Shown here piece after piece: positions 32,930 through 40,839 of a stretch of 64,000 bases of DNA. Both the position numbers and the translations under genes were made by a program. The DNA comes from Chromobacterium subtsugae (lineage in GTDB: Bacteria > Pseudomonadota > Gammaproteobacteria > Burkholderiales > Chromobacteriaceae). The stretch is from NCBI RefSeq assembly GCF_001676875.1, contig NZ_JYKA01000017.1:1-64000 (forward strand), read 5' to 3'. Within the stretch, counting starts at the first letter, position 1. Each line of letters starts with the position of its first letter. The notes under the pieces were generated by a model. The model had not been told where the DNA came from. It was given only the letters and a program-made list of their open reading frames with translations, and did no database searches.

Positions 32930-34453
32930 TTAAATTAGCACTACTTGATCAATATTTTCTTGACATCGAATGCTTTTCAAGAACTCTTCAAACGCCTCCT
33001 CTACATTGTCTAAAATTACAACGCTCTTGAACTCAAACACATCATAACCAACCTCTCCCTCCACCGAATCAACACTCACACCAAGAACAACAGCATAATA
33101 CGCCATTAAAATCTCACCAACATAAAATCTTGATGCAACAATAATTTCTTTATCAATATCTTTGACAGCACCAAAATAATCACAATCCAAATTAAGATTT
33201 GGATTTACATTGTCCATCAGCGCCGCCACCATTGCAATTGAATTTGCACTTCCAATAATATCTTCTAGCTTGATCAATGGTCGTGAACTCAAGCCGATGA
33301 AAGAAAATATACTCTCCAAGCTCCTTACAATGAAGATATCATGCATGACTGCATCAAGCTTATCCCCACTAGGCTTCAAATCAAAATAAGAAGATTTAAT
33401 TTCAAGTGGTTTTTTTGATTTTGGCGGATGTATCTCGACCATTACATCATCTCTATTCAGCAACAGGATTAGCTGCAGAAAATTCGCCCACTCCGATAGA
33501 TCACACATTTTCCCATAAGTAGAATATTCAAATTTAACATGACAACTAGCATCTAGGTCAGTTATTTCAATAGTGAATATATTACTTCTTACAATTGCTT
33601 TCTGACAACTCCCCACTTTCATAGTCATGTAGAAATCGCCAAACAGAATTGCCATCCCCCCCATACGATTAGGCGGGCGAGCTAAAACCTTACATTTACC
33701 TAATGAATTCGGCTCTATTGTTATCCGACCGCTATCAGATGGTATATTTTTAATTGCAATGCCAAACCTAGTCTCTGCAGATTCAAAATTCAAAACTGGC
33801 ACATCTTTTCTTATGCCAAGAAACACATCAAGAAGTTCCGCATCACTCAAACCCTGGAAAGTTACTTTTATTGACTCAGGCCGCTCATCATAACCAACAG
33901 ATAGCCGCTGTTGCTTTTTACTCTCCACATATCGATCGATGTCCCCACCTACACATCGAATAATTGCCTCACGCAACCCGCTCCCAGAAATAGGGATAGT
34001 CTCCTCTTCCAAAGGAGAAAATTTAATAACTTTCTTATTCAATGACTTTCCATCGCACTTAGCGTGCTCATGGCGCAGCCTTTTCAAAATAGCTGCCAAT
34101 CTTGCATCATAAATGTGAATAAGATATGCATTTGAAAACTGCAAATCCACATCCACCTTGAATATTAATATAAATGATGGAATAGGCTCTTTCGCAAGCC
34201 TTTCAGCCATATTTAATTTCAACCTTACCTCCCCCCCTTTACTCCAAATAGTTTTAACTTGCACATAGCAAGAAAGAGGGGCAATTCGATTATCCAACGA
34301 CTCTTTACGTTCCTCGCTTTCTGGAAAGTTAACTATAAAATCCCATCCCGCTCTGTCACGATCAGAAGAATCATTACAAAACAATCCTGCATCGGCACAA
34401 AGTTCACCAAACCGCTTTTCGCCTTTATTTCCCAGACTATCCGAATCAATCAT
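32930..34453 (-). CDS. DUF4365-like nuclease-fold protein, moron
   Basis: 507 residues, strongly AT-rich between GC-rich structural genes. The N-terminus (about 1-150) fits DUF4365: GNKGEKRFGELCADAG, RAGWDFIV (Asp of a PD-(D/E)xK fold) and YVQVKT (Gln-x-Lys), the usual restriction-endonuclease-like core. The C-terminal 350 residues are unrecognised and helical/beta mixed. DUF4365 proteins occur widely in defence islands. A phage-borne anti-phage gene expressed in the lysogen is the best guess; enzyme activity is not proven. Confidence 0.75.
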   Translation of the reverse strand: MIDSDSLGNKGEKRFGELCADAGLFCNDSSDRDRAGWDFIVNFPESEERKESLDNRIAPLSCYVQVKTIWSKGGEVRLKLNMAERLAKEPIPSFILIFKVDVDLQFSNAYLIHIYDARLAAILKRLRHEHAKCDGKSLNKKVIKFSPLEEETIPISGSGLREAIIRCVGGDIDRYVESKKQQRLSVGYDERPESIKVTFQGLSDAELLDVFLGIRKDVPVLNFESAETRFGIAIKNIPSDSGRITIEPNSLGKCKVLARPPNRMGGMAILFGDFYMTMKVGSCQKAIVRSNIFTIEITDLDASCHVKFEYSTYGKMCDLSEWANFLQLILLLNRDDVMVEIHPPKSKKPLEIKSSYFDLKPSGDKLDAVMHDIFIVRSLESIFSFIGLSSRPLIKLEDIIGSANSIAMVAALMDNVNPNLNLDCDYFGAVKDIDKEIIVASRFYVGEILMAYYAVVLGVSVDSVEGEVGYDVFEFKSVVILDNVEEAFEEFLKSIRCQENIDQVVLI

Positions 34454-34792
34454 TGCAAGCTTTCATTATTAAAAATCAAACTTAGACCTATTGCCATGCG
34501 AAACATTTAACACGACACAATAGAAAGGTGCAACATCACCCTCTCGCTAACGAATGGGAAAGACCTCACCCCGTCCAAATCATTACTCGCGACAAAGAAA
34601 ATGCGCATGAAAAACTCACAATGATTTTACTCTGTATCTTTAAGACCTGCTGGCAGAAATTATATCATTTCACAATGACGCACATGACAGATCATCGATT
34701 TACAAGTGATAGCCTAATGTTTTGTTGGCGACACTAGAAACAATACGTCAAGTTAAGATGTTAAGAATACATCTCAACAGCTCACTTTCTGC
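34454..34792. other. Non-coding AT-rich gap upstream of moron
   Basis: About 340 bp. Probably contains the promoter of the 507-residue gene, which starts at its left edge and reads leftward. A short plus-strand frame at 34528-34737 has no ribosome site or recognisable sequence and is not called. Confidence 0.4.
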
Positions 34793-35200
34793 TTACAACT
34801 CCTCCTCTCTCCGCCGATAAGTCAGCAAGTACTGCACACGGCAAACGCCTAGGGCAGGGTTTTCCTCGTCATAGTCCCAATCGATTACCCCTTGCTGCAG
34901 ATCTTGTACGCCCGTTAGCATTTCATGCAGGGCCAAATGCGCGGCCTCCAACACGCCATCGCAAGCAGCGTGCGGCTCATCGCCATCCGCCTGAATTTCC
35001 AACTCCACCGACAACTGCCGGTACTCGTAACCAACCGGGCTGCCGGACAGCGGCGCATCGCGCAGCTGATGCAGCACGATTGCGGGAAACTCGCCAAAGC
35101 TGTAACCCTTCTCGACATCGCGGCTGACGCGATCCGCTGCCGGCGTCGCGCTCTTCAATGCCTCTTCCATTGCCCGCATCAGGGCTTCAATCTTGCTCAT
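34793..35200 (-). CDS. Phage tail/neck protein, 135 aa
   Basis: ATG 35200 (MSKIEALMRAME) chosen; it overlaps the DUF3168-like stop by 4 bp. Gene order between DUF3168 tail completion protein and tail tube, with the YEYRQLSVELEIQ strand and a C-terminal YLLTYRRRE, suggests a tail tube-terminator or neck subunit of the gpU/DUF type. No closer assignment. Confidence 0.7.
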   Translation of the reverse strand: MSKIEALMRAMEEALKSATPAADRVSRDVEKGYSFGEFPAIVLHQLRDAPLSGSPVGYEYRQLSVELEIQADGDEPHAACDGVLEAAHLALHEMLTGVQDLQQGVIDWDYDEENPALGVCRVQYLLTYRRREEEL

Positions 35201-35577
35201 TGCTCTTTCCAGTGAATGCGCCAAGTCATCGCCACCACATGCGGCGTACCATCCCCAACGTCTTGCAACGCCTCTTCCAATGTATCGTAAACCAGTACCC
35301 CGCCGGCCTGACCACGCCAGCGCTCCAGGCGCCGCCGGATCACCCATGCCACCGAGTAGGCGGCATCATAATCCGGCGCGACGATGGACAATTGCACCAG
35401 GCTGCGCACGCGGCCAGATGGCCGGCGCGCGATCTGCTGCCGCTTCTCATCCAACACCTGATAGGCAATCGCCGGCAAAACCGGCTCGTCCGGCAAATGC
35501 ACCGGGTACACCCGATCCCCGACCAGGGCAGCCACTTCCGGCGCGGCCAGTAGTTCCACCAGTACCGCCCCTATCAA
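35197..35577 (-). CDS. DUF3168 tail completion/terminator protein
   Basis: Starts at TTG 35577, which overlaps the upstream stop (TTGA) and places the first residues where DUF3168 proteins begin; an in-frame ATG at 35610 lies deeper in the neighbour. 126 residues with EVAALVGDRVYPVHLPDE and PAIAYQVL, the DUF3168 signature. These proteins cap the tail tube at the head-tail joint. Confidence 0.82.
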   Translation of the reverse strand: MIGAVLVELLAAPEVAALVGDRVYPVHLPDEPVLPAIAYQVLDEKRQQIARRPSGRVRSLVQLSIVAPDYDAAYSVAWVIRRRLERWRGQAGGVLVYDTLEEALQDVGDGTPHVVAMTWRIHWKEQ

Positions 35578-36047
35578 CTCGACAACTCCCCGCTGATCAG
35601 CGCGCCGCACACCTCGTCCGCCACCACGCCCAAGGCAGCTGGCAACTTGTCGGCGGCGGGCCGCATAAATGGATAGGGCGGGACAAATTGCCCCGCCCCT
35701 TTCAAGGCTTCCCGCGTCGCGGCTCGTCTTCGTTCCCCGCCTGCGATCTTTTTCCCCCTCCCTCGTTTGACGTGACCGTATTCCAGATAACGGCCGTACC
35801 AGGCGCGCGACCGCAAGCCGACTTTGTAGGCGACCGCGCCGCGCTGGCCGCTGCCGCGCGAACTGGCGACCGTGATGGACTTGGCCAGCACGCCGGATCG
35901 GCGCCGCACCCGGCGGCGGGCCTCATCGCGCACCAGGGCGGCTCCCTTCCTCAACCCGCGCCGTAAAATCTTGCGCTGCAGGTTGCGTGGCACCGCGTCC
36001 AGATGGCGCATCACCAGATCCAGGCCATGCACCTCAACCGTTGCCAT
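35574..36047 (-). CDS. HK97 gp10-like neck protein
   Basis: 157 residues, very basic, with MRHLDAVPRNLQRKILRRGLRKGA and later YGRYLEYGHV and FMRPAADK. These match the HK97-gp10 family, which joins the tail to the connector. Coupled by overlap to genes on both sides. Confidence 0.85.
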   Translation of the reverse strand: MATVEVHGLDLVMRHLDAVPRNLQRKILRRGLRKGAALVRDEARRRVRRRSGVLAKSITVASSRGSGQRGAVAYKVGLRSRAWYGRYLEYGHVKRGRGKKIAGGERRRAATREALKGAGQFVPPYPFMRPAADKLPAALGVVADEVCGALISGELSS

Positions 36048-36354
36048 CGTCGGTCTTCAGCATCAGCACCAGATAGCCCCGGTCCTTGTGCGGCTCGATG
36101 GTTTTGACCTTCAACGGCAGACCATCCACCCAAGCCCGCCACCCTTGCGCCACCGGCCGGCGCCGAATGGTGGCGCGCACGCTGCAGCCGGTTTGCTCGG
36201 CCAGCACCGCCGTATAGGTTCGCGCGGCCAGGTAGTCCACTTTGGCGTGTACCGGCTTCGGCTCGCTCCAGGCTTCCCGCACCGCGCCGGACGGCTGGCG
36301 CGACTTGATGGGCTGACTTAACCGGATGCGGTTATTCAGCATGCTGGCGTTCAT
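36034..36354 (-). CDS. Head closure protein (SPP1 gp16/HK97 gp7-like)
   Basis: 106 residues starting MNASMLNNRIRLSQP, the typical opening of head-tail adaptors, with VREAWSEPKPVHAKVDYL and a C-terminal VKTIEPHKDRGYLVLMLK strand. Seals the connector after DNA packaging. Confidence 0.85.
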   Translation of the reverse strand: MNASMLNNRIRLSQPIKSRQPSGAVREAWSEPKPVHAKVDYLAARTYTAVLAEQTGCSVRATIRRRPVAQGWRAWVDGLPLKVKTIEPHKDRGYLVLMLKTDDGNG

Positions 36355-36932
36355 AGCGGGCTTTCCGTCGGCCGGTAATGGGCAATCAGGCTGTCCACCA
36401 AGCTGTCAGGCAACGCCACCACACTGCCGGCGCTGACTTCCTCACGGTAGGCGTATAACGTGGCCACACGGAAACGCAGCCACTGCCGCACATCCTCCGG
36501 CACGTCTTGCCCGGCCTCTGCGAAGCCGGCGCGGTAGACAATGGCAATCGCTCCCGGCAACGGGTCCACCGCCGGCCAGCCTTTCAGCGGCTTGATACAC
36601 AAACGCCGCTCGCCGCGCTCGATGTGGAAGGCGTCCAGCGGCAGCGGCCGGCGCTGCCCTTGCTGCACCGCCTCGATGGCGACCACCTCGCGCCCGCCCG
36701 CGATATCCAGATACAACCAGGGCAGGCCCGGCCAGGCATCCAGCGTTTCGCGACATTCGGCCAGCAACAGCGGCCCACCGATCCGGGCCTCGGCGCTGGC
36801 CACGGCCGCGCGCTCGATCATCTGCAACAGCATGTCATCGTCGGTCAAATCGGCATCAATCCGGCACTGCTCCCGTACCTCATCCAGCGTCAGCACCGCC
36901 GCCGGGCTGCGCCGGATCACCTCGGCGGCCAT
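36351..36932 (-). CDS. Head-tail connector, gp6-like
   Basis: 193 residues with LTLDEVREQCRIDADLTDDD and two further helices as in gp6-like adaptor proteins that bind under the portal. ATG overlaps the previous gene's TAA (TAATG). Confidence 0.85.
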   Translation of the reverse strand: MAAEVIRRSPAAVLTLDEVREQCRIDADLTDDDMLLQMIERAAVASAEARIGGPLLLAECRETLDAWPGLPWLYLDIAGGREVVAIEAVQQGQRRPLPLDAFHIERGERRLCIKPLKGWPAVDPLPGAIAIVYRAGFAEAGQDVPEDVRQWLRFRVATLYAYREEVSAGSVVALPDSLVDSLIAHYRPTESPL

Positions 36933-37135
36933 TACACGCCGCCCGGTTGCGCCTTGGCTTTGCTCTTGGCCACCGGCTTGGTTTCACCCGGCGCCGGCTC
37001 GCCTTCGCCGTCCTCGTCATCCAAGGCGGCCATGCCTCGCGCAATCAGTTCATCGACCCTGGCTTGCCCTTCGAAACCAGCGATGTCGCCCGGCGTATAA
37101 ATGCCATACGGCTTCACGAACTTCACTGCAATCAT
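36932..37135 (-). CDS. Small head-associated protein, 67 aa
   Basis: ATG 37135 (MIAVKFVKPYGIYTPGDIAGF); an open frame continues upstream but lacks support. The first 40 residues resemble short phage proteins found after the capsid gene, with a Lys/Ala/Pro tail. Function unknown. Confidence 0.65.
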   Translation of the reverse strand: MIAVKFVKPYGIYTPGDIAGFEGQARVDELIARGMAALDDEDGEGEPAPGETKPVAKSKAKAQPGGV

Positions 37136-37187
37136 GCTGTACCCTTCAAATGCAAAAAGGCCCGCCGTAGCGAGCCTTGAACTGTGC

Positions 37188-38507
37188 TTACTTGCCCCAC
37201 TTGATGCCGACGCCGACCGCAATCGACTCTTGGTGACGCGGACCAAAATCGTGCTTGGCGATCACGCGGATCAGCGTCTGGTCGCGCTGGAAAGCGCTTA
37301 CCATCTGGCCATCGGTATCCTTGTAGGTAGCCTCTTTCGAGAAGTCGATTACCAGAGACTGGTCTTCGCCGATGAAGCAATCCCCAAAGTCCGCGAAGTA
37401 CAGCTCGGACTCGTCACCGTCTTTGCCCAGGTTGTTCGGGACTTGCGTCGTTACCCCCACTGGGTAGCCTTTCAGGGTTTTGCCGGCCAGTTCCGGATAG
37501 ACCTTGCTACCCTTCATGTCCTTCAAGCCTTCCAGAAAACGGAAGGTACGCGGCGACATTACCCAGCCGGGCATTGTCATGTTGGCGTCTACCCCCTCCA
37601 GCGCCAGAATCAGCTTGTTCAGGAAGTTTTCCAGCACCTGCAGCGCGGTCGCATCGATGGCCCCCAAATCCGGCGCGGTAAACACGCTATTAGCCAGCGC
37701 CCAATGGCGCAGACCCTTGGGCAGATTGCCGCTGCCGTCGTCGCGCAAAAACGCCTTGTCCTCGCGCGCGCCCACCGACGATGTCAGATCATCGACAATC
37801 AGCTGATCCACGTTCGGGCTGATGCCGGCATTGCTCAGCAAGTCATTGCTGATCGGCACCAGCGCCGCCATTTTCTTGCTGGACAGCTTCAAGTCATCGA
37901 ACTGCGCGCCGGTTACGGGTGCGTCGCTGTCGGAACCTATATAGCCGACCGTCGCACCGCCTCGCAGGCGCGGAATCGTCAAATTGCCGTTGTTCAGCGG
38001 CAGCGAGCGCGCACCCAACTTGCGCACCACGGTTTTCGGGCGCAGCAGTTCAATCACTTCGCGCGCCATATTGGCCGGCACCAGCACGCCGCCGGCAGAT
38101 GGCGAACCGGTATTCAGTGCCGCCGCCACTTCCTGCCCATAGCCGCGCTCATCCGCGATGTTGGCGGCCTGACGGTAATTGCCTTGCGCCTCAATCAACG
38201 CGGCCGCCATGCGCGCCATGCCACCGCCCTTCACGGTCGGCGCGGCCGGCGTCGCGTGGATCGGCGCCGCGCCAGCGCGCGGGCCTTGCGAGCTGTCCAC
38301 CGGCTGCGCCGTGGCGGCTGTCATGCGCTCGGCGGCTTCAGCGCGGGCGATCTTGGCCCCGATGTCGTCAAACTCTTTTTGCATCGCGTCGATGCTGGCC
38401 ACCTGTTCAGCGTTCAGCGCGGCGCCGGTCGCCTCCAGGGCGGCCAGCTGGTTCACAGCGGCGGACAGATCGGCACGGCGTTTTTTCAACTCAAGCACTA
38501 CGGACAT
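37188..38507 (-). CDS. Major capsid protein, HK97 family
   Basis: 439 residues from ATG 38507. An N-terminal scaffolding-like delta domain with heptads (about 1-110) is followed by the HK97 fold, with PANMAREVIELLRPKTVVRKLGAR, VPISNDLLSNAGI and the late LYFADFGDCFIGE. The upstream S49-type protease probably removes the delta domain during maturation. Confidence 0.93.
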   Translation of the reverse strand: MSVVLELKKRRADLSAAVNQLAALEATGAALNAEQVASIDAMQKEFDDIGAKIARAEAAERMTAATAQPVDSSQGPRAGAAPIHATPAAPTVKGGGMARMAAALIEAQGNYRQAANIADERGYGQEVAAALNTGSPSAGGVLVPANMAREVIELLRPKTVVRKLGARSLPLNNGNLTIPRLRGGATVGYIGSDSDAPVTGAQFDDLKLSSKKMAALVPISNDLLSNAGISPNVDQLIVDDLTSSVGAREDKAFLRDDGSGNLPKGLRHWALANSVFTAPDLGAIDATALQVLENFLNKLILALEGVDANMTMPGWVMSPRTFRFLEGLKDMKGSKVYPELAGKTLKGYPVGVTTQVPNNLGKDGDESELYFADFGDCFIGEDQSLVIDFSKEATYKDTDGQMVSAFQRDQTLIRVIAKHDFGPRHQESIAVGVGIKWGK

Positions 38508-38593
38508 CCAGACTCCAGACGTAAAAAAAGCCACGGGAAGCGGCTGAAATGAAAAACGCGCCCGAAGGCGCGGTATGTTGGGTTTGCGTTGGG

Positions 38594-39550
38594 TTACAGC
38601 TGGGCGGCCATCGCCATCGCGGCGGCGGTCGCGCGCCGGGAAGGCGCAAGCGGCGGCGACCGGCTCGCGGCCACCTCGGCGGCCAGCCGGTTGATTGCCA
38701 ATTGCTGGCTTTCCACCCGATCGGCCAAGCCGACAAGCACCGCCTCAGCGCCGAAGAACAGCCCGGCATCGGTCGCCTTGACCGCAGCGACGGAAAGGCC
38801 GCGGTTGCTCGCCACCACTCCGGTGAACTTGTCGTAATAGGCGTCCATGCGCTTTTCGACCGCCGCGCGGGCGTCGTCTGACAACGGCGAATCGCTGGCC
38901 ATGTCGTTCTTGCGCGCACCCCGGTAAAACGTGGTGACAGCTACGCCAGAGCTGGCCAGCTGCTGGCTGAAGTCGGCATGCTTCATGATCACCCCGATGG
39001 ACCCCACCCCCGACGATTCGGACAGCGTGATATCACTGCAGGCGCAGGCGATGGCGTAGGCGGCGGAAAACGCATTGAAATGCACCAGGGCGTGAATCGG
39101 CTTGACCGCCTTGGCCGCCTCGATGTCGGCCACCAGCTCGAAACAGCCGACGACAGCGCCTCCAGGGCTGTCCAGCTCCAGCACCATGGCGCTAACACGC
39201 GGATCATTCAGCCCGGCTTGTATCTGGCTGCGGATGCCTTCATAGCTGGTTTGCGTGGCGCACAGATTGACGTTCGCTTCGCGCGCCACCAACAGCCCTT
39301 GCACCGGGATCACCAGCAGGCCCGTTTGCTGGGCGGACTGCATCCGCTGTTCCGCCAGGTTGGCCATCGACGCCCGGCCGCCGTCATCGCGCCAGGCTGC
39401 GGGCTGCAGCGCGGCGGCGACGTGGACGCCCAGCTGGCGCAACTCGATGCCGGCCCGCTCTCCGGCCCAGGCCACCGCCTCATGCAGTACGTCCGGCAAT
39501 ACCATGTGCGGCTGATTGAACAGCTGCGACAGCAGGAATTGCCCCCTCAC
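38594..39550 (-). CDS. Prohead protease, S49 (SppA/lambda gpC-like)
   Basis: 318 residues from GTG 39550, which overlaps the stop of the 50-codon ORF (GTGA) and puts LFNQPHMV at the usual N-terminal position. Catalytic-site features: LELDSPGGAV, Ser162 in NAFSAAYAIAC, and GVGSIGVIMKHAD. Such enzymes cleave the capsid delta domain and scaffold. The start choice rests on the overlap and family alignment. Confidence 0.88.
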   Translation of the reverse strand: MRGQFLLSQLFNQPHMVLPDVLHEAVAWAGERAGIELRQLGVHVAAALQPAAWRDDGGRASMANLAEQRMQSAQQTGLLVIPVQGLLVAREANVNLCATQTSYEGIRSQIQAGLNDPRVSAMVLELDSPGGAVVGCFELVADIEAAKAVKPIHALVHFNAFSAAYAIACACSDITLSESSGVGSIGVIMKHADFSQQLASSGVAVTTFYRGARKNDMASDSPLSDDARAAVEKRMDAYYDKFTGVVASNRGLSVAAVKATDAGLFFGAEAVLVGLADRVESQQLAINRLAAEVAASRSPPLAPSRRATAAAMAMAAQL

Positions 39551-39699
39551 TGGCCAGCCTTTGCCGATGGCGTGGCCAGCTGTGGCAACGAGGCCGCCAC
39601 CGGATGGCGGGACAATGCGCCGATCAGCACGGCCGCCAGCAGACTGCCGCCCTGGCCGCCGATCACGGCCTCCGGCGGCGTGTAGTTGGAAACGTTCAT
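39547..39699 (-). CDS. Small ORF, 50 aa, coupled in head operon
   Basis: ATG 39699 overlaps the stop of the 296-residue gene (ATGA) and its own TGA overlaps the protease GTG. Begins MNVSNYTPPEAVIGG with one hydrophobic Gly/Ala/Leu stretch (about 19-30). The double coupling and GAGAGA-type purine run upstream argue for translation. Function unknown. Confidence 0.6.
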   Translation of the reverse strand: MNVSNYTPPEAVIGGQGGSLLAAVLIGALSRHPVAASLPQLATPSAKAGQ

Positions 39700-40586
39700 G
39701 TGTTGTCTCTCTCTTTCTGATCCTTGCGGGCTGCAAGGCTCTTTTCGCAGGTAGGGCTAGGCGGCTTTTGGCCCCAGGCAGGCCCATGCTGCCGCTGCCA
39801 CGCGCGGAACTTGTCCATTGCCAAGGGCTTTAATCCGGTCCACCCGATGGGCCACCCCATCAACCACTCGACCCATTCCGGGTTCAGTTGGCCATGGTCC
39901 GAAGCCATCACCGCATGGTCTAGCCGGTCCCTTTCTCGGCTGGCGCCGGTCTTCCGGATCAGCGAGCCGGGCGACGTCCCCTTGCTGGCGCAGGCGGTCG
40001 GCGTCGGCCACAGCTTCACTTGCGCGCTCAGCCTCGGCTCTCCCCGGCTGTTCCACTTGCCCGCCGCCCGCTCTATCGCATCGTCCGCGACCACGGTTTG
40101 CCACAGCGGCGAGCCAGATCCGATCCCGCTTATGGGGCGCGCCAAGGTCGGATGCTGATAGACAAGCCCATTCCGCATCGAACCCCATTTCGGCAAGATC
40201 ACCGACGACCAGGGCAAGTCCTCGGCCCACAAGCAAAGGTGAGTTTTCCAGCAAGACGAATCGGGGCTGTACTTCACCGATAATTCTTGCCATTTCGGCC
40301 CATAGTCCCGACCGCTCGCCCTCGATGCCGGCGCCCCGTCCTGCCGCGCTGATGTCCTGGCAAGGGAAGCCGCCCGATACCACGTCAACAAGTCCCGACC
40401 ACGGTCTTCCGTCAAAACTGCACACGTCAGACCAAATTGGGAAAGGCGCGAGGCATCCATCGGTTTGTCGTTGCGCCAAAACTTGTGCGGCGTAGGCATC
40501 ACGCTCAACGGCGCAGACGGTGCGCCATCCCAACAGGTGGCCACCGAGTATTCCGCCACCAGCCCCCGCGAAAAGAGCCAGCTCAT
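39696..40586 (-). CDS. Phage protein overlapping methyltransferase in another frame
   Basis: 296 residues in the +1 frame of the methyltransferase gene. It starts MSWLFSRGLVAEYSVATC and ends with LNPEWVEWLMGWPIGWT, two blocks I recognise from a widespread family of uncharacterised phage proteins. Its ATG overlaps the stop of the 41-codon ORF and its TGA overlaps the start of the 50-codon ORF, both as ATGA, the coupling used throughout this operon. That makes translation likely even though the methyltransferase is also intact. Function unknown. Confidence 0.6.
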   Translation of the reverse strand: MSWLFSRGLVAEYSVATCWDGAPSAPLSVMPTPHKFWRNDKPMDASRLSQFGLTCAVLTEDRGRDLLTWYRAASLARTSARQDGAPASRASGRDYGPKWQELSVKYSPDSSCWKTHLCLWAEDLPWSSVILPKWGSMRNGLVYQHPTLARPISGIGSGSPLWQTVVADDAIERAAGKWNSRGEPRLSAQVKLWPTPTACASKGTSPGSLIRKTGASRERDRLDHAVMASDHGQLNPEWVEWLMGWPIGWTGLKPLAMDKFRAWQRQHGPAWGQKPPSPTCEKSLAARKDQKERDNT

Positions 40587-40590
40587 TCAT
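39757..40590 (-). CDS. DNA cytosine-5 methyltransferase
   Basis: 277 residues with motif I LFAGAGGGILGG, motif IV GGFPCQDIS (catalytic Cys77), motif VI LENSP (115-118), motif VIII KRDRIW and motif X ALGNGQVP. Uses S-adenosylmethionine to methylate cytosine; phage copies commonly protect the genome from host restriction. No partner endonuclease is seen. Nearly the whole gene is shared with a second open frame; the variable region between motifs VIII and X is unusually Arg/Ala/Asp-rich, perhaps reflecting that double constraint. Confidence 0.9.
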   Translation of the reverse strand: MNELALFAGAGGGILGGHLLGWRTVCAVERDAYAAQVLAQRQTDGCLAPFPIWSDVCSFDGRPWSGLVDVVSGGFPCQDISAAGRGAGIEGERSGLWAEMARIIGEVQPRFVLLENSPLLVGRGLALVVGDLAEMGFDAEWACLSASDLGAPHKRDRIWLAAVANRGRGRCDRAGGGQVEQPGRAEAERASEAVADADRLRQQGDVARLADPEDRRQPRKGPARPCGDGFGPWPTEPGMGRVVDGVAHRVDRIKALGNGQVPRVAAAAWACLGPKAA

Positions 40591-40708
40591 TCGGCCCCCA
40601 GACGCTGACCGGGTTTTCCCAATCCATCACGTCGCAGCGGCCCTCCCTCACCGCCTCGATGATTTGCTCGCCGGTTTCCCGCGCCAGTTCCGAGTCAATT
40701 GGCTGCAT
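40583..40708 (-). CDS. Small ORF, 41 aa, before methyltransferase
   Basis: ATG 40708; sequence begins MQPIDSELARETGEQIIEAV and ends VSVWGPNE. Its stop overlaps the start of the 296-residue frame (ATGA) and lies 8 bases inside the methyltransferase start. It looks like a short helical protein, often seen before this type of phage methyltransferase. Function unknown. Confidence 0.55.
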   Translation of the reverse strand: MQPIDSELARETGEQIIEAVREGRCDVMDWENPVSVWGPNE

Positions 40709-40724
40709 GCCTTACCTTCCCGCA

Positions 40725-40749
40725 TAAAAAAACCCGCCTTGCGGCGGGC
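40725..40749 (-). terminator. Terminator after HEPN-like moron
   Basis: CCCGCC/GGCGGG stem with TTGC loop and T-run on the minus strand, between the accessory gene and the head operon. Confidence 0.8.
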
Positions 40750-40839
40750 TGGTTACAAAAACGGGCGAAGTCCTATCAATACCAATAATGAATCTGTCAC
40801 CAAATCAAACTTAATGATAGAAATTAAATAAATAATTAA

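Noticed and set aside
34528-34737. Plus-strand 69-codon frame before the DUF4365-like gene
   Set aside because: No ribosome site, odd composition, lies where the moron promoter is expected.
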